The position numbers and the translations under genes are program-made. This document shows positions 36,975 to 49,039 of a stretch of DNA of 64,000 bases, piece after piece. The notes under the pieces are model-generated. The model worked only from the letters and a program-made list of their open reading frames with translations. It had not been told where the DNA came from and ran no database searches. Every line of letters begins with the position of its first letter. Position 1 is the stretch's first letter. This DNA comes from Aphrophora alni (lineage: Eukaryota; Arthropoda; Insecta; Hemiptera; Aphrophoridae), in assembly GCA_963513935.1 (NCBI GenBank), contig OY740766.1, positions 6,231,000 through 6,294,999 of the forward strand, read 5' to 3'.

Positions 36975-37663
36975 ATATAATGTACTGTAGGTTGATTATC
37001 TTGTTTCTGTCACAACAATGCTATGGAAATCCACTTTGAATTACTAGTTTCGACCCACCAGAGAAGAACAAAAGTCACACTTCGCTTAACACCTCATAGG
37101 TTATATGATCACAAATACACAACAATAGACCAGAACTCTATATCTATACTTGATCATTGCAGAAAAGGCAGTTTCATCACTTGAAGAATACGAGATATAC
37201 AGAACTACAAGACATGACCCCCATAACATACTAAGTGATAAACTTAATTATTGTTCTAATAAACAACTGTAATTCAAATAAAGGAAAAGATTAACCTGCC
37301 AAACCAATAGGAACACCTTAGTCTGTACCAGCAGCCTCAAGTGACAGATGTATGTCAAATACTTATGCACTGTTTCTAACATATAATTTAATATTTCTAT
37401 TAACATATTCAAATATTCTTTTTAAATGTACAAAGTGTTCATGTTTGCAAATCGTTAATTTCTATTGTATACTCATTAAATGTTTTTAAGGAATTGTTTT
37501 GAATGTGCATAAACGTTTAATAAGAAGATTACACCTATGAAGGCACAATCTGCTAATGTTTGATATCTTGGATCTGACGATTATGATTTACTGTCGAAAC
37601 CGGTAATCCATAGTAGATTTCCATAGTTGTGTGATGGAAAAAGGTAATTAATCTACATTATAT
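36975..37663. mobile_element. Fold-back element C (689 bp)
   Basis: The left and right ends pair over about 90 bp with mismatches, through ATATAATGTA, TATGGAAATCYACTWTG and GGTTTCGAC-type blocks. The interior is non-coding. It starts only a few bases after element B. The right arm contains a hammerhead-like module. Confidence 0.75.
37569..37610 (+). ncRNA. Hammerhead-like module in fold-back element C
   Basis: Stem I TGGAT (37569-37573) pairs with ATCCA (37606-37610). The core CTGACGA is at 37574-37580, GAA at 37596-37598, self-complementary stem III ACCGGT at 37599-37604 and the unpaired A at 37605. The stem II region (37581-37595) does not pair convincingly, so this copy may be decayed. 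Confidence 0.4.
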
Positions 37664-38206
37664 CCACTGAAACTAACAATCCTGGTGGCTAAATCTGCAT
37701 TATCGCTACCCTCCATTTTTACAGCTGACCACCAAATATCTATCAAGATGATGTTGAGCAGTACCATATTTTTTATTTCTCCATTTTGCAAAAATCTACA
37801 TTCTTTCTATGAGTTGCGTGTCTTAGTGCTGGTGTCAGAATCTATAGTTATATTTATGATTAACCTTAAATTGTGCATAGTCTGTTTTATAATCTTTCCA
37901 ACAGTCAGATATTATTGTAGAAGCAAACTCAATATTGAGTAAAAGGTAAACAACAATACTATGCAATACAACAGTACAAACTATATATAATACTTCATTC
38001 ACCGAATGAAATATTTATGCATACACTGCAATATATATTCTATACCACTTTAAAATATATAATTCTGTAAAAATGAGTTAACATTAAATTCATTATCATG
38101 TACATATGTAATTTAAATATATACATACCGATAATTATATTGGGAGCTGATAAATAGATGAGGTTAGGATTATTAATGAATTAAATTCCAAATATAAATC
38201 CATATA
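37664..38206. other. No recognisable gene
   Basis: AT-rich sequence downstream of PUS3. The 85-codon frame at 37685 has no recognisable features. Confidence 0.4.
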
Positions 38207-38212
38207 TTTATT
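38207..38212 (-). terminator. Candidate poly(A) signal of PUS3
   Basis: AATAAA on the minus strand, about 65 bases after the PUS3 stop codon. Confidence 0.6.
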
Positions 38213-38276
38213 TACATGTGATATAAATAGCCATATCATATATGATGCAAATGTAGACTGTCTCACAAAATATTTG

Positions 38277-38341
38277 TCACGTATTTTTGATTTCAATTCT
38301 TCGTTTTTTAACATAATGTTGAATTCTGCTTTCCAAACTTT
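38277..38341 (-). CDS. PUS3: PUS3 last exon
   Basis: Encodes the tail SLESRIQHYVKKRRIEIKNT and the TGA stop. The acceptor is TTCGCAG just upstream. Its leading AA completes a Glu codon begun by the previous exon (TGT G + AA). The match to the conserved SLESRIQH basic tail of PUS3 decides the frame; a longer overlapping frame on the same strand is a shadow. Confidence 0.92.
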
Positions 38342-41300
38342 CTGCGAACAAAACAATATATATTTTTAACTAAACATTTAAGTATTTATTAACACATATT
38401 CTATTAAATTATTTAATTAATGGCATATAGGAAAAATGGCATTAATGAGACAAAGATAAATAAACTAGGCACAAATATTTTTTATGTTTAATTTATGAGC
38501 TTAGACACTATTATATGAAAATTTCCGGTAATCGAAACAACGCTTAAAACATGTTATTTGGTATTAATATGAATACACCTAAAATCCTAACTCATAGGAT
38601 CAAGGACCATCTATTGTTTAACCAATCAATTCTTAAACTACTATTTTACATAATTTCCACCAATCAATTTCAGAACTTTAATGATCCCACCTGTAAAGAT
38701 AGTCTATGTTGACCAGCTCTTTTAACATCATCATTGTGCTATCCAGCAAGGAACCACGTCAAATACAGGATCAAGTTAGCGTTAAGATTTGGTTGTACGG
38801 AGGATGATCTATTTGTTCTAGCCAAATGATTTGATGAGCTTTCGGCAATGACTGTTCTATACTGATTGAATATATAATATTATATATTTTTGTTAATTCA
38901 TTTAAAATTTACTTCATATATTTTATTTACCAGTTCGGTAGTGTCAGTCAAAATTAGAAAATTAATTTATGACCCGTCTTTAAAAAAATATTTAAATAGG
39001 GGTTTAACTGGTTTTGCATAGCATTAATCATTATCAGCGTAAATCACTTTAATTACTGTGATCAATGTTCATTTTTGTTTTTTTGTCGATTATTCCTGAA
39101 CCGTAATACTTTTCCCTCCCAATTTTGAACATGAATTTGGGTCATTAATCTTCATGTAACATGTAACTTTAAATTACACCATTTATATCAACTCCAAGAC
39201 CAATTTTTTGGTTATTACCAATAACGCATGTACCTAAATTTTTGTAGACCAATACGTTTTGTGAAAAAATAGGATATATTATAACAGCTTCATAGATTAT
39301 TATAATTTTTATTATTTTTTTAAATCCCCAAACTAGATCTCATACTGATACTTTTGTATGGAAACCCTTATATTTTGTTTGGGTTTTTAATTGTAATATT
39401 TTAGCAAAATTTTATCAAAATTACTGGAACCGATTTTGAGAAAAATGTAAGTTTTTTTTTGGCAGCTATGCCCAAAATAAACCTTTGATATAAGGTAAAA
39501 ATGTGCCTACTGTCTGTTGCAAAAGTATAGATACTCGAGTTTGGACGTTAATATAAAACTAACCCAGTGACTTAAAATAAATCTGTGTTGATTGTGTCAA
39601 TATTGATATATTTTATTTTAATGCTATTATTTTTATCGTGATTGGAACAAAAAAGTACCTACCAGTACCAGGTTTTTTAAACTTTTCAAGCAAGTGTCCA
39701 CTTTAAAAAATCATAATTAATAAACGTATCACTACTAATTAATAAACGTATCACTACCAAATTTTTATAAAAAGTTTATGTAAGTATTTTATATGGAACT
39801 GCTACTTCAGATTTTTACCTTGATAAAACTAAAAGTTGTTATCATTCCTCATGAGAATTTTTTCTAATCACCGAGTTATCTTACAAATTCAATTACTGGT
39901 GTTATTTAGTAGCACTTTGCCGTAGCAGTTATAATCCATAGATGTCGAAAACATAATTTTAAATTGGTATTTTATATAGTTTTTTATTTAACAGCGTGTA
40001 GATGAGTGCACCGGAGGATTAATCATCGAACACTCAGAGCTGGTTTCTATTGTGTCTGGTCGTATTGGTGTTGCCGCGTTCACCTTCTTTCCCAGGTCGG
40101 ATCAAAACAAAACAGTTTTTAACTGTTACGTATAGTTTGAACGTTAATATGAAATTAACAAAGTCACCTAAACAAAAATTTAACTACCCATACTATACCA
40201 TAATTTCCTTTCCGTTAATGGATGTCAAAGTGTATTTTTTATTGCTATATTATTTTTATTGTAGTTGGAATTTAAAAAAGGACTTTTTTTCAATATCTCT
40301 TCTATTTTTATTACAATCGCAATAAAAATAATATAGCATTAAAATAAAAAATAGACTTTGACATCAACCAATGCAAAATTTAACAAGAAAAATGAGGATT
40401 AATCATCGAACACTCAGAGCTGGTTTCTATTGTGTCTGGTCGTATTGGTGTTGCCGCGTTCACCTTCTTTCCCAGGTCGGATCAAAACAAAACAGTTTTT
40501 AACTGTTACGTATAGTTTGAACGTTAATATGAAATTAACAAAGTCACCTAAACAAAAATTTAACTACCCATACTATACCATAATTTCCTTTCCGTTAATG
40601 GATGTCAAAGTGTATTTTTTATTGCTATATTATTTTTATTGTAGTTGGAATTTAAAAAAGGACTTTTTTTCAATATCTCTTCTATTTTTATTACAATCGC
40701 AATAAAAATAATATAGCATTAAAATAAAAAATAGACTTTGACATCAACCAATGCAAAATTTAACAAGAAAAATGATCACGCTGGCCAACATCAAAGTAAG
40801 CGCCAAATCACAGACACTCGTTATTAATTTACTATTTTTATTATATATATAAACACACTATATGTTCTTGACCAACAAATAAAATAAATCGTCACTTGAT
40901 GAATATTATATTTGTCAACATTTTCTAAATTAAATTAAATACTTGTTATATTTTCTTTTAAAATTATTTAAGTTTTTACTAGGAACATATAGTTATAATC
41001 ACTTATCATTCCTGCTAATAATAATTTAGCTATTTACGCATAAATATTATGAACAAAGACTACGAGATAACAATGGTATCAGTTGTGAAATTAAATTCAA
41101 GTTCTAGGTATTAGTGATTTTAAACACGGTAGTTTGTTATATATTAAATGGAAAGTATAAACTATATTTCGTAACACGCTGTTCTGAAAGTTATCAATGT
41201 TTACTTAATTAAACGTTTTAGGTTTTTCTAGGTATTGAAAAAGTCTCATTTTGTCTACATTCGTTGAATTCTGTTATTACTTTTTTGAAAAAAAGACTAT

Positions 41301-44300
41301 TACAATAATACACTTATTTTGACTTTGTAACGATACTCCCTGGCCTACACTCGACGATTAATTTATCTAGATTAAAGGATTATAAACAAAAGATCACTAA
41401 CTATATTGACTCTATGATAAGAAGATAAGAGCAACTGTTGTGGTATAGAATGAGTCAGTCAATCGTTTCTCTGCATCTCTTTCTAAGCTCTCAAAGTTAA
41501 CTTAGTCCTACAATACTGTATGTCGAGCGTCATTCATGTCCCAACAGATTCTTCCTCTACAACATCGCAGCACAACCAAACTGAATTGAAACTGCATGTC
41601 AAGATAACCAAACGCTTCCGAATATACATTTGTTCAACTACAATAAAGTAGTAATTAAACAATAAGATGTAACATTTATTGTTGCACTCCATGACAAGAA
41701 ATCAACAAGCGACTCTCTCTTATTGGACCAAAAACACTGCACATGATCTTCAAAAAACAGTGGATAAAAAAAATCACCATCTTCATCTTTGTTTCGCGCA
41801 ATAAAAGTGAAAGATCTGCCAAATCTGTTGGTTTTTATATCTACAGTACACAATTTTAGCGTCTATCATGAATTTAACTTTCGATAATTTAAAGAATGCA
41901 ACAATTTTATACAGAACACAATTTTTGTAAAAATTCATATAAAAATGACAAAATCATACACTGCTTCAGTTCAAAGTAGTTTTTCATCCTGGTCATATTT
42001 AAATAGTGTTATGTAATAATGACAATTTAAAATGTGTGGTTTCTATTTTTGTTTATTACATCAACTTTAAATTACTTGATATTTCAATAAAAGTGGCAAG
42101 ATTGCAAACAGGTTCATGGATTGTTTTTATTCTGGTACTTAAATAAATTAACAAAATATTACTTTCATCAATTTGATATCAATTTAACTACTGAAATATA
42201 AATAAAATACAACTAACCACAAGTTGGCCTTTGGAGAACTGGAACGTAGACTTTAGATTGAATTCCTTGTAGTAAACACGAAGCTTGGTCACTCATCTGG
42301 ATATCTGGTGCATTAGTTTGTATATCTTGTAACATGGCTGCAACCATCGTTTCTCTATACATTAAAATGCAGAACGAATCAATATCTATCAATATCTTTG
42401 ATTGTAATAGTTTACCTTTAAAATGAATTATCGCTGAATCCCCATTAAACACTACATAAAATTTTGATAAACACTTTTGGTCGGGAGAGGGCATATTATA
42501 TTGCTTAAATCAGTTCTACGAAATATTTTAAAGTTACACAAAAAATCTTTTTGGAAGGTGACCTTATTTAACATTTAAATAACAAAATGATCAATTATTA
42601 GAACTCAGAAAATTAGATGAAAGAAAGAAAAATAACACAGCTGGGGATTGTAGTCAAGAGTTAAGTTATTTTTTTACAGCTAGTCTCAGATTTACGAAAC
42701 AGTGTAATGGAGGATTAAGACGTCTTTATGTGGCACCAATCCTCTCCCAACTAACTGACCAATCATTTTCCTTTACTGAACCATACGAAAAATGCCTCCT
42801 TTCACATTCTATTTAACAAATCCTTTCTCTTGCCTCTATCCAGACCCAACTCTCTGAGCATTGAAGAGAGCAACTTTCTATTCAGCACGTTGTTACATAA
42901 CGTCAAACAAGAATTAGCTATAAATACAGAAATTATTAATAGATTTTAATGAAACTTTCGGAAAACATGATGCATAAGACGATTAACAACCATGCCAATT
43001 GATTTAAAATATTCTAACATAACCTAAAAATTGTTGTTGGGCATCGAGCTAAAAATTGTATACACCCATGGTGTATCTTGGAATGAAATTTTTTAATTTT
43101 TCCTTTCCTGTGAACTTGTCGGTTTCATTCTCAGATAATCTGAACACGTTTAGTTGTTATCTTGGTTGGTGACCTCATCAATATTTGTCAAAATAAGTTC
43201 TTTTGAAGTGTCAATACGTCTATTGCTAGTGCAGAATCGGCGAGTCTTGTCTGAAACTTCAAGACTGAAGTTAAAAGCGGTTAGTAAAAAGTGTGAAACA
43301 TTGCGATCTCTTTTAGCACCATAGATTGTTAAGTCAAGCACATATCTATCTGTGCACACATTGGTTGTATAGTGTCATCTTTCAATTACAATGATGAGTC
43401 TAGTACTCAACAAACACATTTCTCAAAAAGTTTTTATTAAATTTCAAACCCCCCCCTCTCCCTAATTGTTCAATTATAGTTATGGCAGTTGAGCAACAAT
43501 TTATTTTAAAAACAAATTAAAAAGAAATTACAAGTAAAACATATATTTTTTATTTAAGCCCTGATTTTTGTCGTGTCCAACATTAACAAATTTTAAACTT
43601 GAATTAAGAGCATTTGATCAAGTCCCAACTGACCCTTGATTATTTCAAAGTTTTGAGTTTGGTTATCTTTAATACTACTATATTTATTACCAATGCGGGG
43701 TACAACTAACATTATTAAGCCTCTCATTACAAATGTTTAACCCTTTTGCGGGCAAGGTACCGATCTATCGTTACCCAGTATACTTGCTAAAACGGGCAGA
43801 GTAACGATCTATCGGTACCCTTTAAAACTGCACGTAGTTTAAGTATTAGCTAACAGATCGCGCTCTATGTTATGTGGTTCTATTCATAAAGAATAAAGGA
43901 ATATTTCAACATCGATTTATATCGATATTTTAAAGTTGAAGTCGATCTACAAAGCTCTCAGCCGATCGCATTTGGTTATGGAGGTTATGTTTATTGCAGC
44001 GTCATTGTTTGTTAGTGGTCTTAAGTTGTGTGTTTATTTTAAACAGTTAAATTAGTTTCTTAGTTACTTATTATGTTTACATCGTTTACTTTACTCAGTT
44101 CTATTACTTTTTCATAGTAGTTTAGCGTATTTTGTTAAATATTTGTGTTGTTGGTTACGTTACAAGCAGGGTATCGGCAGGGCCTAGTGTCAACACTTCA
44201 GATATTGACAAATATTTGGATGAAGACAGTGAAAGTGATTTATCTTTTGATTCGGACAGTGAAACTGGTGATGAACTTCTTATTGATAGTGATAATGTAA

Positions 44301-47300
44301 ACAATGATTCTCTTGACAATACCAATGACTTAGGCCTAGGCCTAAATGATGATAGGTTAGACTGTTATAGAATTCCTACACCCGGAATGCTTTCCAAAAC
44401 ACAAGTGCTGACACATTTTATAAAAACTAATATAAAAATTGTAAATATTAACCAATTTAAGTGATTTTTTTTTTAAATTGTTTGAAATTAATTGGACTCT
44501 TAAGACATATACAACAACAAAAATTCATAACATAAATTTATGGTGTTAAATTAGTTCAAATTGAGAATTTTTGAGTTTTTTGTTATTCATTTTTTAGAAA
44601 ATATTTTTTTTCAACATTTATAAATTTAACAATTAAAAAAACTTGAACACCACGTGATTCTCCAGAGTGTACTTGTTAAGTGACATTATTTTCACTAAAT
44701 TCTATATAAAATTGAAATTTTGACAAATTTTTTTGTAAAGGTGTTGTATTTGGTAAAAAAAGGCTTGCCCATTCTCGTATACACAGTTGATAATGCATTG
44801 CCCGCGAAAGGGTTAATGTACAAGAATTATTTTAATAGCAAGAAAAAGATAGGAACTATGATCATTTTTATTATAACATAAGCCAAGAAAATAGTCCCAC
44901 AGTGATTCATCCAGGATTGCCAAGTTTATGATAGCCTACTATGAGGCAATCACGATGGTTTATTAACTCCTAACCTATAAATAAATATTAAGTTTGACTT
45001 GTTAGATGTTTTAAAATAAAACTAACATAATTTCTCACAAATAATACTTTTATTAAATCAAATCAAGTAACAATACTGAAGATAATGATATTGTCATTGA
45101 AATGTGTTTGATTTAATAAATATATTATTTGTGAGAAATTGTGTTCAAGTTTCACTATGATATATGTTACAAAACTACAAAAATTAAATAGTTTACCCTT
45201 ATAATTATGAATGAAAAACAAAATATAGACTATATGAAGTAGGTATGACTTTAATATTCTGGCATTATATTCCCATTAAAGGGAAATCAATGACAATTTA
45301 ATCCATTTTTAATGTAAGCTGTAGAATGTTAGTGTCTAATCACATAAAAACTGTTATTCTAAGAATTTCTCATTGAACGGATAAATTAGGTTGTGTTCGT
45401 CATAAAAAAATACCAAAGAGCTGGTATGAATTTCCCACATGTATTATTTACAGATATTTTGGGGGGGAAATAGTAATTATAAAACAGAAGGTAATAGATA
45501 ATCCTACACACAAACTGTAACAATGTGGTAACATTCTAGGATGATAAGTAAAGTAGCCATCAGTTGATCGGATGACTTTAATAATAGTGTATATAGGAAT
45601 TTTACAAGCTGAGAAACGATACCCTAAATTTATTTGTCATGATAACAGTTGAAATAAAAGTAAGAAATATAAAATTAAAATAATATTAGCACATAGTTCT
45701 GATGTGAAAACAAATGTCTTTACTGAAAGAAGGAAAAAAAAAGATGATTTTGTGGCATTTGTACAGAACTTACAACCCAGCCACATTGCATGGGTAATCA
45801 TGATTTTTACATATTTTTATTGGAAACTACATACAATTACCAAATGAAAGAACAAATAAATTTCCAATAAAAAGACTTTATTATCAATAAGGTGATTTTT
45901 TAATTTTTTATAAATCTAAATCACCATCTTCCGTTGTTTACAGGTATACAAAGTTTATTCTCCTTAAAGATCTTTATACTTTTTAAAAGACTTAAAAAAG
46001 TGTACATAATCAAGTGTATTGAGCTAGAGCTAAAAGGAAACTATGCCGGAAAATAAATAGAATTTTGATAAGGAAAAAATTATATCATTTTAATGCAACT
46101 GATTTATCAAACAGCCCGTTGTGCAATCACACAGGAATGGTTACTTACTTGGCAGCCAGTAACGACCAACTATGTTGAAGAGTTCTCACGACTTTAGTTA
46201 AAGACTGCTTATCAATTACCCAATCCCCTCCAACACTCTCAAAATCAAAGGAACACTGGAACAGGTTGAGAGGTAAATCATGTGCCATGGAGTATTGTGG
46301 CTTCCTAGATACAAACTTTGTTATAAATAAAAATCAGTTGACATCAAATATAAAATAGAAATGCTTATAATGAATTTGTAAAGAAAATAGTAAAGTATGA
46401 GTGTTATTGAAACTTCCAACAAAATATTATATTCATTTTTGATTAGCTTTAGAACTACATTTATTTTATAATAAATACATTTCTTCGTTAAATGTATTTA
46501 TCTAACAAATGCCTAAATAATATATACCCAACGTTCAAGTTCACACCAGAAATAAAAAATCAACAAGAGTATTAATTATTTAGACTGTGGTGTTGTACAA
46601 AATAGGAATACCTTTTGTTTTGTCTTCGGTAGTTATTTAGTTAATATGTAAATAGTTAAAAATAGAAATTGTACACTGAAAAATTTTGCAACACACTTAT
46701 GGGAAACTAAAATAAACCTAGTGTTAATGAAATAATAATAATAAACCAATACTAACATATCCTCACAAACAAAACTTTATAAAAGTTTCTTGTCCTAAGG
46801 CAAACCAGTAAAGTTGTAATAGAGAGCTTTCTAATAAATAATAATGTAGTAATGATCCCAAGATAAATAAGTAAGAATAAACAATTTAAAAAGAGAATGA
46901 TATCATAACCATAAAAGTTGTCCAAATGAGATTATACCATTTTGAATAAAATCACACTACTCACAAACCATTTAATTATCCACAAAGCGGTTGTCAAATC
47001 AAGCATCCAAATTGTTCATTTGTTTTATGTCAAAGACCATCATTGTAGAGTCAAGCGAGAATATATTTTGGAGTTGTAAATGGAAACAACAAATTTTGAG
47101 TTTTGACTACAGACCATTTTGCATGTTTTATTATAACAGCTGAGATAACACAATTAGATTGAATGCAATTACTTAACATATTATACCGCGAATTTAGAAC
47201 TTTGAATATAGAAGGGAAAAAATGTTTATAATAAATAACATAAAGAATAGATTAATAAATTTAAGATAAAATATAAATATAACAAAATTTAAATAACTAG

Positions 47301-48959
47301 AAAGAAGATGCAGTGTTAATTGTTGTAAAATTTAAGACATTATGTAAATATGCTAATCTAGATAGGCACTATTGTATTAAAATAAGAAGTAAAAGAAAGA
47401 TGGCTGCTGGCCGGACAATAATTTGGATGCCATTATTTTGGGCTCTTTAAAAAAACATCATCGTCGTCGTCCATAAATATTTATGATAGAGCTGACTATA
47501 GCTTTGAATAAATATAATTTTGTATTGTATTAAATTTAAAACAACAGTTTTTTAATATATCCCAAACTATTCACAGTGAATCTTATTTAATTATTACATG
47601 TCCACTTACTTTGGTTGTTTATCAATATCTAATAACTGAAGAATAATTTGTGGATTTTCTCTGCCGTTTCCCACAAGAAATAGCAATCCCATGATACACC
47701 TTATTTGATGCCATAGAAAACCTTGACCTTCCAAAGTGAAAACGCACATATCATAACCTAAAACAACAAAATTATGGTTACCATTCACTACTTCAAATTT
47801 GTTAATTCCTAATACAAACTTGTTCGTCAGAAATTTATTATTTATCTTTATAACTACCAAGTCAACCAAGGCCTTGGCAATTTCAGCTACTATATGATTA
47901 TTTACTAACCATTAATAAACAAATTACAACCTATTTAACTTTCCAAATTTAACTAAAATGCAACAAAAATTCTGACTCCTAGAGATATTATTGTTGATTT
48001 TTTTTTAAACTGAATGTTATTGTTGTTACCTATGGCTAGCCTGGCCCAGACTACCTTCTGGCATCTTAGTAGAATTGCTTCTTAAATTACCGTCCAGTTT
48101 TAGACATATAAGGAGGTATTCTCTGATCATCTTTAACTCAATCTCATGATTCTGAGTGCATTTCTCTGAATGGTAGACCTTCAGCTAGTATAAGTATGTG
48201 ACAAGTTACTTATGATCTATATTAAGTCACAATAACACCGCAGATTGTCTCCTAGGTTTGCACTTTCCCACTTAGACTGAGGAAATGATGTACCCCTCTT
48301 TGCTGATCTATCGGCTACATAGTTCCGTGGTATTCCAACATGTAAGGAAATCCAATGTAATATAATAATCTTATTACATATTTGGAGAATCCTTATTATT
48401 TCCTGAATGTCTCTATGGTTTTTGTTGGTATTTGTAATGTATGATGATGTTATAGTTTGTATTGGAGAATTAGAATCTATCAATAGTTATGTGTATAGTT
48501 TATTACTTGTGTGCTTAGACTTGTTTGACTGTGCGAGTCATTCGTTATTGTTGTTAAAGTTTAAAAACTATGGATTAAATGGCAGTTGTAACTGATTGAA
48601 ACATAACTTTTTAATATAAAACAAAGAACATAACATAACATATATTTCTGAGAGTAGTGCCATAAGGATCTGTATTGGGGTTGTAACAATCTAAATTTTA
48701 ATAGATGTGAGATTGAGAGTTAAGAAAGGTTAGGTTTGTGGAAATAAAAGAAATGGATGTAGTAGGATTGGTAACGAGAGGATAATAAATTAAGAGGATA
48801 TAAAAGATCTAATGGATCTTAAAAAAGAATATAAAGAAGGGAAAATAGAAATATAACCTTGTTAACAAAGATGGGTTAGTAAACATTAGTTAGCCTAGAA
48901 ATGAGAGATAGGCCTAGAATTGTTAGAATTACTATAAAAATCATAACTCCTGCTGTTTT

Positions 48960-49039
<80 letters not shown>

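Larger units (their letters stand above)
42355..46148 (-). other. PUS3: PUS3 intron (3794 bp)
   Basis: Holds the piggyBac-type element at 43741-44812 and a small fold-back at about 45028-45143. The remainder is AT-rich and non-coding as far as I can see. Confidence 0.85.

Noticed and set aside
38135..38356. 73-codon minus-strand frame over the last PUS3 exon
   Set aside because: It is in a different frame from SLESRIQHYVKKRRIE and has no family resemblance; a shadow.
40050..40705. Two identical 91-codon frames
   Set aside because: Identity is explained by the 380-bp DNA duplication; composition is AT-driven and no motif is seen.
41638..41853. 71-codon minus-strand frame in the last PUS3 intron
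   Set aside because: No match to the PUS3 C terminus and no compatible splice sites; the true last exon is at 38277-38341.
43150..43359. Minus-strand frame with CTDRYVLDLTIYGAK, slightly like a piggyBac strand
   Set aside because: One weak match without neighbouring landmarks; not enough for a call.
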